From assembly GCA_022410635.1 (NCBI GenBank), contig JAJVDF010000430.1, positions 789,378 through 853,377 of the forward strand: a stretch of 64,000 bases of DNA, in the 5' to 3' direction. The translations under genes and the position numbers were made by a program. The DNA comes from Tretioscincus oriximinensis. Lineage: Eukaryota; Chordata; Lepidosauria; Squamata; Gymnophthalmidae. Position 1 is the first letter of the stretch. Each line of letters starts with the position of its first letter. The notes below the pieces were generated by a model. The model saw nothing but the letters and a program-made list of their open reading frames with translations. It was not told the origin of the DNA and searched no databases. This document shows, one piece after another, positions 12,898-23,727 of this stretch.

Positions 12898-13260
12898 CAG
12901 AAAAGTGATAGAGAACGCAACAAGGGTCCTACTGAATTAGGCCACAACCCAACTAGTCTAGAATCCTTTCTCACATAGTGTTTCACCAATTGCTTTTGGG
13001 CATTCTCAAGAAGGCAAAATCTTAATCTGCTTGTGACTTTCTGTAAGTGACATCAGAATCCTCCCATCTCCCCAGCCTGGAGGCAGTTCCTAGGTATCCG
13101 TTTTAGTAGCTATTGATATACATGACATCCATGAATTTGTCTAAGCTTTTCTTAAAGCTACAGTATCCAGGCTGGTAGCAGTTACCATCTTTTCTGATAG
13201 GATGCTTCATTTACCAATGACCCCCTTGAATGATTATATGCACTTCAATCAGGTCATATG
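12898..13260 (-). mobile_element. Old CR1-clade LINE 3' fragment
   Basis: The diverged sequence follows the order seen in the better copies (for example 16487-17215) on the same strand: the gaattaggccacaaccca block, cacatagtgtttcaccaatt, gacatccatgaatttgtcta, ctgataggatgcttc, and gcacttcaatcaggtcat. It is older than the copies on the right side of the window. Confidence 0.7.
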
Positions 13261-14127
13261 GTATGTGGCTGGAAAATAGCACAATGCAGAGCTGAACTAT
13301 TGAGAAGACGTGGCAACCTAACAATTTCCAGGGAGGTAAATATGGAGAAATCCAACTTCTCTGAAGTTTCCATAACCAAAAAATTGAAAACTTCCACTTT
13401 TCATTCTGAATATTTGAAGAGACATATTGAACAAAGTGATGCTTATTCTAGGAGCACACAGCTGAGCTTCTACACTGTAATTCAAACTGGCTTTGTTTGA
13501 GTTAAATCTATGTCAGTTATNACAAAATAAAACTGTATTTAATATCACTTCTTCATATACAGAAGTGGGTAAGGAAAGCCGTTAAGAATNTGATACCAGC
13601 AAAAAGTATATTATGTAACAGAAAGCCATCACTTTCCATTATATCTGATTCAGATCAAGTGGTATGCCGTGTTCTCATCTTTAAAGAAAGGCAGCCAGTA
13701 ATTACTGATTCCGTTACATGCAATTTACTTGAAATATACAACTGCAAGTTCTGTGTACANTATTTACCTTTTGCAAAAAAACAAAGAAATCAGGAAGAAA
13801 GCAAATACTTTTTAATCTCACAGTATAGCAGAAAGAGATAATAAATTTAGAGTAGCACAAATGGGAGATCATGTAGATTTATTTTGTTGATCACGTTGTC
13901 TGGCTTTTTTCTACCATGATGTTTAAATGTCAGGAGAGAGAAAGAAGGCAGGAATCAGCCCTTCCTCAGTCCTCTATTTGACAAGACGTGACTGGAAGTT
14001 CCCAAATAAATGCTTTTTATTGCAATCTAAAATCTGTAAATCAGAATCATCTTCATCAAACAACTTCCCTTTTCTTTTCAAGCATTGTTTTAATATTTTA
14101 ATACCTTAATTTTGTATCTTGGTTTTA

Positions 14128-14195
14128 TTGTTGTTAGCTGCCCTGAGTGAGACCTTTGGGTATAGGTTGGGATATAAGCAAGGAAGCAAGTAAAT
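14128..14195 (+). repeat. Orphan SINE-like 3' tail
   Basis: ttgttagctgccctgagtga, gacctttgggtataggttgg and gatataagcaaggaagcaag match the 3' portion of the SINE at 22201-22446 without a recognisable head. Confidence 0.55.
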
Positions 14196-14260
14196 ATTTT
14201 GGCTGTTTATAAAGATATACACTTACCGCTATTGCAGGGTTGCAGTTATATTGAGATATA

Positions 14261-14342
14261 TATACTGCTCAAAAGAATTAAGGGAACACTTTAAAATAAC
14301 GGTGTAACACTAAGTGTTCCCTTAATTGTTTTGAGCAGTATA
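14261..14342. mobile_element. 82-bp palindromic MITE-like element, copy 2
   Basis: tatactgctcaaaagaatta then agggaacacttta on the left is mirrored by taagtgttcccttaattgtt and ttgagcagtata on the right. It is the same family as 9713-9796, with the same length and TA flanks. Confidence 0.78.
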
Positions 14343-14683
14343 TTTTATATTTTAAGGAACAACCGTTTTGATTTGCTTTTGAATACTATGACATTTTTCG
14401 TTCAATAGCCTTTATGCAAGACCTTTAGGATTATTTTATATTTTGCTCCGCACTGGTAATCAGTACTCTTCTCACTCTCATACTTGCATCCTCTCAAAGC
14501 TTTTTTGGATATTAGAAATCATGATGAAAATGTGGAGTTTGGAATAGTAGCTGCTAAAAGTGAGATAAAATCTCTAATCAGTCAAAAAGGCATTGCATAT
14601 GAAGTGGGCAGATTCTGCTGTAGTTTGCACTAGTAGGATCCAGTTCCCTATTCCAAGTTCCAGCACAGAAATAACTATATGTG

Positions 14684-15034
14684 TAGGGTTGCCATACGTC
14701 CCGGAAAACCATGACAATCACGGTTTTAGGGACAATTTTACTGTCCCGGCTGGATTGAAAAAAAAGTTTTAAAATCCCGGGTTGCCGCTAGCCCCCCCCC
14801 CGCCGCTAGCCCCCCCACCGCTAAACCCCCCGTTGCTGCCGCTGTGCGCGTGCGCGCGTGCGCACGGACGCTTGTGAGACAGGAAAGAGGTTCTCCCTGT
14901 CTCACTACAAGTGTCCGTATGCGCATGCGCGTGTGCATGCACACGTGCACGCACACGTGCCTATGCACGCGCGTGCACGCACCCCCCACCCCACCCCCGT
15001 CCCGGTTTTGGGTTGCCATGATATGGCAACCCTA
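14684..15034 (+). mobile_element. hAT-like non-autonomous transposon (351 bp) with perfect 8-bp TSD
   Basis: The element starts tagggttgccatacgtcccg and ends atatggcaaccctA, so the first 13 bases are inverted at the two ends. Perfect 8-bp duplications (tatatgtg at 14676-14683 and 15035-15042) flank it. The interior is CpG-rich, with alternating purine-pyrimidine runs (gtgcgcgtgcgcgcgtgcgc) and an internal inverted repeat, ggacgcttgtgagacagg against ccctgtctcactacaagtgt. No transposase is encoded. A relative with the same ends lies at 63026-63486. Strand is arbitrary. Confidence 0.88.
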
Positions 15035-15306
15035 TATATGTGTGTGTGTAATCCTATCATTTGCTTACTAGTGGCATTTTTGCAGAGATACTTACTTAAA
15101 ACTGTACTACACATCGTTATATCAAATTTGTTACAAGGCCAACAACAGCCTAAAAACAGCCTAAACTTTTAGAAGTTTAACAGAACTAAGATTATATCTG
15201 AAGATTGTATTGTCAGTATACCCACACAAAATGATAGAGAGAAACCCACCTTAAAACCAGACATGATGTATACACGAAACTAAAAAATATTTTAATATAA
15301 ACTTAC

Positions 15307-15309
15307 TTT
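15307..15309 (-). CDS. ASXL3: Candidate 3-nt microexon of ASXL3
   Basis: On the minus strand, ttctgccatctgttcttc followed by attatag gives a pyrimidine-rich acceptor. Then come AAA and a consensus donor, gtaagt. The site lies between the 83-nt exon (39983-40065) and the 109-nt exon (7897-8005), in the right order and strand. Inserting three bases changes the split codon from AG|T (Ser) to AGA AAT (Arg-Asn), so the protein reads ETRNGTSP instead of ETSGTSP and the frame is kept. From memory, ASXL1 and ASXL2 have Arg-Ser before GTSP, and ASXL1 has a 3-nt exon at this position. That is why I propose it here. A 3-nt match with splice signals can occur by chance in 32 kb, so transcript evidence is needed. 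Confidence 0.68.
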
Positions 15310-16486
15310 CTATAATGAAGAACAGATGGCAGAACCCCACCAGATGTAAAACATGGAAGAAAAGCAAAACAAAACAAAAATAAACTAGTTAGACCATTTT
15401 TTTTCAGAATTTCCTCCCAAAGCACTAAATGTACTGAGAACTAATCTATTGCAATTCACTGGAACTCACTGTTTTAAATTATTCTGTGCAGCTTACTTGC
15501 AAATGAATACTTTCTTTCCCCAGAATCCTGCACTCCTGAGCACCCTCTGCTGGGCTCAGAAGTACAACCTAAATTACCACAATAGCAGCAATTACATGTA
15601 ATAATTCACTCCCTTCATTTTTTCACATAAATACTTTTTTAATCTTCCTTTCCATGCAAAAGTCTCCAATGCATCGTGCTCTTCAAAACTTACTGCTGAA
15701 CTCAGTAGCACAACTTGCCAGGAGGAAGGAAGATTTAAAAATGTAAACAGAACTCAGTAAAACTTGTTTAATGATATGACACCCATAATGAAAAATACTG
15801 TAATAGAATTAACAAAGATCTGTGTGAGACANTTTAATTACAGGAACTGTTCTTCTAACAGATACTTAACAGTAAATGCAACGTTTTGTTTTAAAACTGT
15901 CAAAACATTATATACTTCTGGGCAACAGATATCACATCACATAAATGATAGTTCTTCTAAGGCAGCACAAATAATTTCCAGAGCACTTGCAGAGGTTGGA
16001 GTGCCTAGTGAAACACATTTATTTACAAAAAATAAGCTGGGAATTAAGTGGAATTTACTATAACTGTAGATTGTGGTCCATTAAATCACTGATGGATGTC
16101 CATTTTATAAATGAAAATAAGTAAACTGCTCTTTCAAACACTGAAAAGTTGCATGTTAATATCAGTCCTAGAATAGGATAAAATTCTGTGATTGATAGCA
16201 TTATCAATAGATATTTAATAAACGTTATAGCAAATAAATGTATAACAAAAACGGTTATTTAAATAGGGAAAAATCTAGTTCAGGTTCACTCAAAAATTAA
16301 TCTAAATTCCTATAAGGAAAAAGCTGTGTAATTCTCTGAAACAGAATGAATAACTACAGCATTGTATCCAAAATAATTAAAATAAAATATTAGAACAAAA
16401 TAAAGAACAAAGTTTTTGCCTTTCACCCAGATTCTGCCAGCTGCTTTCTCCATGTACCACCATGTGCTCCATCATATCTACCCTAC

Positions 16487-17215
16487 CATATCATAAGAAC
16501 CCATCTAGTCCAGCATTCTGTGTCACACAGAGGCCCACCAGATGCACTTGGGCAGTCCGAACAGAGGAAAGCAAAATATGCACCTGTCCATGACTCCCTG
16601 CAAATGGCATTTCAGGAGCACTACCTGTTGCTCCATCTCAGAGGCAGCATCCAGATATCAATCCTAGTACCCATTTATACCCCTGGCGTCCATAAACCTG
16701 TCCTGTCTTGAAGTTATCCAAGCTGTTAGCTGCTACCACCTCTTCAGGAAGTAAATTCTACAGGCCGATGACCCTCTGGGTTAAAAAAAAAAACTTTCCT
16801 GTTCTCACTTTTTGTCTGTTCTCACTTTTCTGCCCATCAGTTTCAAGGAGTGTCCTCTGGTCCTAATGTTATGTGATAGAAATTTTTTTTCTCTGTTCAC
16901 CCTATCCATCCCATGCAGGATTTTGTACACCTCAATCAGATCTCAAACGTTGCCTTTTGAGGCTGAAGAGGCCCAGACGTTGCAACTTGACTTCATAAGG
17001 GAGGTGCTCCAGACCCTTGATCATTCTTGTTGCCCTTTTCTGCACCTTCTCTAGTTCCACAATATCCCTCTTGAGATGTAGTGACTAGAACTGAACACAG
17101 TATTCCAAATGTGGCTTCACCACAGATTTATAAAGAGGCAAAAAAACATTTGCTGACTTGTTTTCGATTCCTTTCCTAATTATCCCAAATATCCCATCGC
17201 ATGCGTGGACTTCTG
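16487..17215 (-). mobile_element. CR1-clade LINE 3' fragment
   Basis: The reverse-strand 3' portion begins at the left with cccatctagtccagcattct and tgtgtcacacagaggcccac. It continues through the block for the C-terminal protein signature (FTQRVIGLWNLLPEEVV in better copies) and up to the region encoding KSVMRPHLEYW-type sequence. Several frameshifts are present, and it has no independent promoter or intact frame. 5' truncation is usual for these elements. Confidence 0.88.
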
Positions 17216-17900
17216 CCTTTTCTCCTCAACACATGTCATTCTCTCTGACTGTGTGGTATTGGAAATGCTGGCCTACTAGAATTCTACACACAATCAAGGT
17301 TACGCAGGACTTTACATGCTAAGCTTTTGGGGAAGACTTGAACTGCATCTAGACATCACTTATTTATTTGATTGCATTTAGATATTCCAGAAGAAAACAC
17401 AAATATTTCTTTGTAACTCTTCCACTAAACAGAGTATTGTTGGCCTAGAACAAAGCACATCGGGGAGAGCCTTGCTGTGATTATTTGATCAGTGAAAGCA
17501 GTTTAGCAAGGACCTGAAGGAAGAGGTGGGAGCTTGCCAACTCGATGAAGAGTCGACTAGACATGATTCAGGTATGATGGATGCATGCGCAGAATCTAGG
17601 GGGGCAATGTGATCTGGGGAAGTGTGAACACAGGGGGAAAAGAGAGGGAAAGGCTAATATGTGGTGTAAAGAGAATTGAATTGATAAATTGAATTGACAT
17701 TGAACGTCCTACATTTTTGCTTGTTTTTGCCCTGAAACTCCAGTCTGTGGTTTGCCCAGCTGGAAAGGTCATAACCCTGCCATTTAATTCAGAATGAGTC
17801 ATTCTGTGCAGCTTCAATATCTCGTCATCTGAAAGTAATGTTTATAATGTGTCATTTATGATAAACTATAAAGGGCTTTAGCACGAGAGAGATTATTTTT

Positions 17901-17903
17901 NNN
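17901..17903. other. Three-base assembly gap (nnn)
   Basis: This is the only run of more than one ambiguous base. It sits next to a poly(A) run. Many single n positions occur elsewhere, including inside repeats. Confidence 0.95.
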
Positions 17904-19121
17904 AAAAAAAACACCATGTTTTGAAACAAAATGCTAAGAAGCATTTCCATTAAGCAAAAGACACTATGATTAAAGTATTAAAATATGTAAAGAATATCTG
18001 AAAGATAAACAAAACTTTCTAATAAAAGAGAAATTGAAAATAAGCTCTTAATCTCAAGAGATACGTCCAGAGATAAGTTCAGAGAAAAATGGTTTGTTTC
18101 TGATATATCACAGGCCATTATTATTAAAAGATAAAAACAGAGCAAGAAAGTCTTAAGAGAATCCTTTGATGCCATAAACTCTCGACACTGAGGAGTTCTC
18201 CTATGAAGGAAAAACAATGAAGAATGTGTTACACTGTTTTAAAATTAAATGGGTTTCTATAAAATTACAAAGCTGGAGAGTACCCGAAGACTGTCAAATC
18301 TAACTCTTTGTTTCCTAGANCCTATACAGCCAAATTGCACATCATATTTTCCTTCTGCTGAAGCAATTTCCAAGCATTGCTTATTGTCTTTTTAATATCA
18401 GTGAAAATGGAAATGGCCTTCTAGGCAATGATGGAAAATAATTCCTTCTATTGCCACCTCAAAAACTGAAATTTTAATTATATAACTTTTCTATTAGAAA
18501 CTTTACAATATCAACAATGGCTTCACTGCAATTCTACTACTCCAAAATGATGCCTATGAATAAATTTATTCAGTTTATAGCTAAAAGGAAAGGAGCAATT
18601 TTTGGATCACAATCTATGGACTTACTTGACAGTCAGAANCAAAATCTTGGTCTTTAAATCCAAGAAAGCTTTGCAGGGCTGTTCAAATGGGTGCCCTCTA
18701 GCATTAATATGTCTGTGCATCTGTTTCATTGGGTCACTGGTTTTCTGGATCTGATTGAACCTAGGAGTCTAAATTACACCTGCTGATCTAGATTGCACTC
18801 TACCTGGTGCACACAGAGTATGGCAACAGGGAGTCTCTAGTGTAGACAATGGATGTTCTTCAACCTTGTTAATTGGTTTTATGGTAAGTGCAGAAAGACA
18901 GCAAGTCCAATCAGTAATAATCTCTGTCTTATAATGTTCAAGTAAGATAATAGCATATAAGCTTTAATCCCTAATATAAAATAGGATGCAATTAACACTA
19001 AAGAGCTACCAGAAGAGTACATTAATGTCATCCCAAACTATACTGCCTACATTTGGATTTTGTTTATTGTAAGAAAAGACCAAATGGCTTGCTAAGGCTT
19101 TTTCCAAGAATGATAATAATC

Positions 19122-19163
19122 AGTCAGTCAGTCAGACAGTCAGACAGACAGACAGGCAGGCAG
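19122..19163. repeat. (CAGT)n/(CAGA)n/(GGCA)n microsatellite
   Basis: cagtcagtcagtcagacagt then cagacagacagacaggcagg: a compound tetranucleotide repeat about 42 bp long. Confidence 0.9.
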
Positions 19164-21447
19164 TTGAAATACCAACTGGGACAATCTTTCTGTTCACTGG
19201 TAGATGTGAAATTTCATTTTCATGTGGCCAAGAAATACATTCTTGCAAGTTCAGATATAAACACATAGATATATATTTATAGATCTAAGTAACTAAGCCG
19301 TTGCTGACAAAGAATCTGAACTCAACTGGAAAACTTTCATTAGAATCAGGCTATATGCAGCCTAGGGCTAACATTTCAATTTAAAAATTTTAAAAAGCAA
19401 ACTTATCTTACATTGGCGTATCTATACCCTTGCATGCTTGGCAAGAAACTGCCAATGAGGGCAAGGCTTTCTCAATGTCTGCTACTTGGTTTCTCTCTCT
19501 CCATGAGGACCTACTCTGATTGGCTGATTCTCAACAAAACAAAGAGGCAGCTTTCACACACACAACAAGAAAACAGAAGCCTTGTGAAAACTTCATAGTT
19601 AAGAGTCCTTTGTATAGCAGATATAAAAATCTGATTTACTCATGTTATAGCAAAGTAATGAAAAAGATGATTCGCCAGTTAAGAATTACTGAGGATTAAA
19701 TTTGAATGAATATGGAACAAACTGTGTAATACAGAATTAGTCTATGGTGAACTTTAGATACAGTTGAGAAAAAGAGACCCTCTGATTACTGGACCAGGAC
19801 GGAGCAATTTGAGAAGCTGAGCAGCTCTGAGTTTTCCAGAATAGACACCTGCATTTGGGAAGCTGTTGCAGAACACCTGCTGCTCTGGCTTCAAAGATTG
19901 CATAATCTTGAAGTCAGCTTCCACATGGCAATGGGTAGGAAGCTTCCACATGGAAGAAACATGGAAGGAATGGGTAGGAACTGCCAATGCCTAGCCTCAG
20001 AAACCACAGTTTGCTCATGAGTAGGTCAATAGCTGACCTCTTAAAAAGGGTTACGCTACAGTCTATTGAATACGGACGGACCATTCTTGTAGGTGGCATG
20101 GCCTCTCCGCTCTATATCAGAGACAGAATTAGAAGCAGACCACGCGGTGTGCTGTACTGATATAGTGTAGACAGTCCCAAACATTTTGGGAACATATACA
20201 GTAGGTCTGGGATGTACAATTTGAGCAGCAGCCTCTAAGAATGGATCTTTTTTTGTAAACAATAATCAGCATTATATAAAATAAATATGTGTACAATGGA
20301 TATAAGTAAAAGTTCAGAAAACTAATAATAACAATAATGACGTACAAGGTCAAATTTCTCCATGATTCACAATAAGAATTTAACTGAGTGGCACTTGTCA
20401 TAAGTTATCCTTATTTCTCATTTGTATTACTTTACTCTAAAAATTACTTTATATTTTAGCATATATTTCAAATTAACAATTATAGATGCAAGTGGAAGAT
20501 TTCTATATTGTTCATCTGAAAACTGCTGTTCTACATTCTGGTTCTCACTAACATCTTGCACAAAATTAAGAGCAATTGTTCTCAGCAAGCTGCGCCAATG
20601 CCTTCACATTTCAGAATAAGCAAAAGAAAGACTAAAGCAATTTGATCTCACAGCAAGAAAGAAAGCCAGCTGTAAAAATCCAAAAAGTAATATGAATATC
20701 CCTACCAGCAAGCTTTAAACGTTAACAATAAAGTTGCATTTAAAGTATCTCATTTGCACTTTAAGTTGTAAGTGCATATGATCCGTATCAAGATTCCTTT
20801 GCTGAAAAAGTTCAGCATCCATCTTTAATGCTAATTCCATAAGGAAATCTGAAGCATCAAAGCTGAAATGTAACAATATAAATTCCGTTTAGCATTCCTC
20901 TTGTACAAATTTCAGAACAGATGCATACTTATACAGAGAAAACGCCACATATTATTTATTATGGGTGGCAAATTTGGAAATGATAGTAATTACGGTGCCA
21001 ATAGTTTCTATAAAACAATGTGGATGGTTATCATACCATTTTATGAAGCTTTCTTGTACACCAGCCATGAATTTTACAGCACATGAAGATTGCTGCCTAA
21101 ACCATAGCATTAAAAAATGCATCTTTTTTTGTACGTGCTTATTAAGAACTGACCACAAACTTGCCTACTGTTCAAATATGAACAACGGATGGTAACAATC
21201 CAAGATGGGCTTGAAAAAGAACAGGGATCAGAGGCATATTGGTAATGCTCCCTCATGCTCAGTAGTTCAAACATGAGATTTACTCTTTGAACTTTTTGGC
21301 ACTTAGAAGGCTGGTCTCAACCTGCTCTGGACCAATGTACATAAATTTTGAAGTCACACGAGCAGCCAGGCATAAAGGTTCCTGTCCTCAGGGTCTTCGG
21401 GAGTTTCATTTTAATGGCGCAACAAGACATCCTCATGGTCCTGGTAC

Positions 21448-21571
21448 AGTAGTAGTAGTAGTAGTGGTAGTAGTAGTAGTAGTAGTAGCAGCAGCAGCAG
21501 CAGCAGTAGTAGAAGAAGGAGGAGGAGAAGAAGTAGAAGGAGAAGAAGAGGAGGAGGAGGAGGAAGAAGAG

Positions 21572-21603
<32 letters not shown>

Positions 21604-21605
21604 AC
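21448..21605. repeat. Compound trinucleotide microsatellite, (TAG)n-(CAG)n-(GAA/GAG)n
   Basis: The repeat runs from gtagtagtagtagtggtagt through agcagcagcagcagcagcag into a (GAA)/(GAG) purine tract. It abuts the tail end of the minus-strand SINE at 21606-21895, whose (CTT)n-type tail probably seeded it. Long single-residue reading frames in this area are artefacts of the repeat. Confidence 0.93.
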
Positions 21606-21895
21606 TGGGTTCTTATACCTGTTTTTCTCACCTTTCAAAGGGACTCAAATGGCTTACAAGGGTATTTTTGCCTGAAGGCTGACATTCTATCTTCCCCACC
21701 AGGCTGTGGCGGTTCCCATGTATCTATTTGCAGTCAGCTGCAATTTCTTGCAATTCTTGCTTTCGAATAGCTGGGTTGCCTATAGCTATAGGCTAGGAGA
21801 AGGTGCTCATCCCTCCCCATGTCCAACATAGGGCTTCAAAACCTGATCTTCCAGATAAGAAACCGTTTCCTAAGCGACTGAGCCATTCATGCCTG
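21606..21895 (-). mobile_element. SINE, long-body type, next to expanded tail microsatellite
   Basis: tgggttcttatacctgtttt starts the tail side, followed by aatggcttacaagggtattt, tgcctgaaggctgacattct and cttccccaccaggctgtggc. The far end (gatcttccagataagaaacc, tgagccattcatgcctgctg) should be the 5' head on the minus strand. Body sequence is shared with 35828-36120 and 41618-41865, so this is a repeated family. It differs in the body from the Sauria-type copies. Confidence 0.78.
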
Positions 21896-22200
21896 CTGGT
21901 AATGTTTAGTGATATTCTGGACTGGAAACATACCAAAAGGCCATTTTGATCATTCTGATCCAGAATATTCTTTAATCTTGTGCAGACACAGTGTGCCAGT
22001 GGTAAATAGTACCAGCATACAGACAAAAGAACCCTCCCCCCCAAAAAAAGGTCTACCCAGTGGCAGCCCTCTAGACTATGGAACAGTCTTCCCCAGAGGT
22101 GTGTCATTCCCCATCTCTTAATACATCCAGAGTATTCTTGAAGATGCACCTCTTTAACCTGGTCTTTGGCTGAAAAATCATACATCTTTCTCTTTCAATT

Positions 22201-22446
22201 TGGTGTAGTGATTAGAGTGTTGGACTCGTACTTGGTAGTCTCCCGGTTCAATTCCCCATTCCTCCATGAAAGCCAGCTGGGTGACCTTGGGTCAGTCACA
22301 GTTCTTTGAACTTTCTCAGCCCCACCTACTCCACAGGGTGTCTGTTGTGGAGAAAGCAACAAAAGCTATGTGCGCCGCCTTATGGTTGGCTGCCCTGAGA
22401 CCTTTAGGTATAGGGCGGGATACAAGTACAAATAAATAAATTAATT
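22201..22446 (+). mobile_element. Sauria-type tRNA-derived SINE
   Basis: The head tggtgtagtgattagagtgt carries an A-box-like segment. The B box ggttcaattcc lies at 22245-22255. Conserved body words follow: gccagctgggtgaccttggg, tcagtcacag, ccacagggtgtctgttgtgg. The tail reads ttaggtatagggcgggatac then aagtacaaataaataaat. The RNA polymerase III promoter boxes make it look like a tRNA gene, but there is no tRNA fold and it carries a LINE-type 3' tail. Close inverted relative at 38941-39190. Confidence 0.93.
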
Positions 22447-23727
22447 CATCTAATACCATACAAAAATGATTTGTTGTCCAGTTTCTGTCATGTCCTAAAA
22501 TGTATTGCTTCTAAAGGTAGCCAGTGCTTGCCAGGTAGCAAAACAATTGTTCCCACTAGATACTAGATTGGATCTAATATCAGGCCACCATAAACCTTGC
22601 TTTCAAGGAGATATTTCCAGTTGAGAGTGCTGATGTGTAGATTAAGGGAAATCTGTAGCTGCGATGAGTACAATTTTAGACATGAGAAAAATAAAGAGAA
22701 GCCTATAACTACAAACTCACACCAACAGTTGCCAATTCTACATAACAACTGTATGGGGACATGATCACGTAGGCAGTGATGGCCCACAACTTACTCTGAT
22801 CTGGATTGTCACAGGGATGCTGAACATTGGCTGCAGAGATATGTGCTATTATCCAGCTTCCTGATGAAAATAGCATAGAAGCCGCATGCATTTTACTCAA
22901 CCCTTACCTATACCCATTCAGTTTGGAAAGCCACGAGTCTTTAGGGAAAATATGGAAAGGCATCTTTAGTCACAATTCTGCAGGCAATGCCAAACACAAC
23001 AAGAAATGCCAAGCATAAAACTGATTCCTTCATGGACTTAGAATTCACAAAAGACATATGTGCAATCTGTTTCTTTTATTTGTTTCGGAGACAAAATAAT
23101 TGAAATTAGACCAGAAATGGTTTTGCCTTTGAGCCTGCAAAATGTTTACTACTGACCCAACTCAGGGAATCATTTAAAATNTTTATATATGTCTATCTCT
23201 CTGATGTTTCTAAACCTACTGAAAAAGGCATGGGTTTCAACTTGTGATCCATTTCTCCTGGGCCACTTCTCAACTTCACTGTCTACTGCTCTAGCAAGAG
23301 GTCCAGAAGTCACCNTCAGCTCTAATTTGTCAAAGCACGGCCACACATCTGGACCCTCATCCTTTTGCAAACAAACCATTAGAACATCTTTAAATCAAAG
23401 TGGAACAGACAAGCTGACTAACCAGAAAGTAAATCCTGAGCATGCTCAGTATGAGATCCTGCCTTCTCCGGTTAATCAAGCAGCACACAAAAGCTTGAGA
23501 ATAGAAATACAGGCCATTTTGTAAAGATGACTGAAAGAATCAGCAATCAGGAAATTCTAGTTCCTCACACTTTTTTTTCCTGATGCATTGTGACACATGC
23601 CAAAAACCTGGTTGAAATGTGGGGTGAAGCAATCATGATTTTATAGCACCCTAGTAGAAAAACCTTGTGTGTCTGCAGCCTAACTGTTGCCTTATGAATC
23701 CCATATTTGATCTTTTTTCCCAGTAAG

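Noticed and set aside
14738..15172. Several overlapping open frames (Arg/His/Cys-rich)
   Set aside because: They come from the alternating purine-pyrimidine core of the hAT-like element and are open on both strands.
21287..21682. 131-residue frame with Val, Ala and Glu runs
   Set aside because: Translation of the compound trinucleotide repeat at 21448-21605.
22201..22275. tRNA gene with A and B boxes
   Set aside because: It is the head of a Sauria-type SINE: no anticodon arm or acceptor stem, followed by a SINE body and LINE-like tail.
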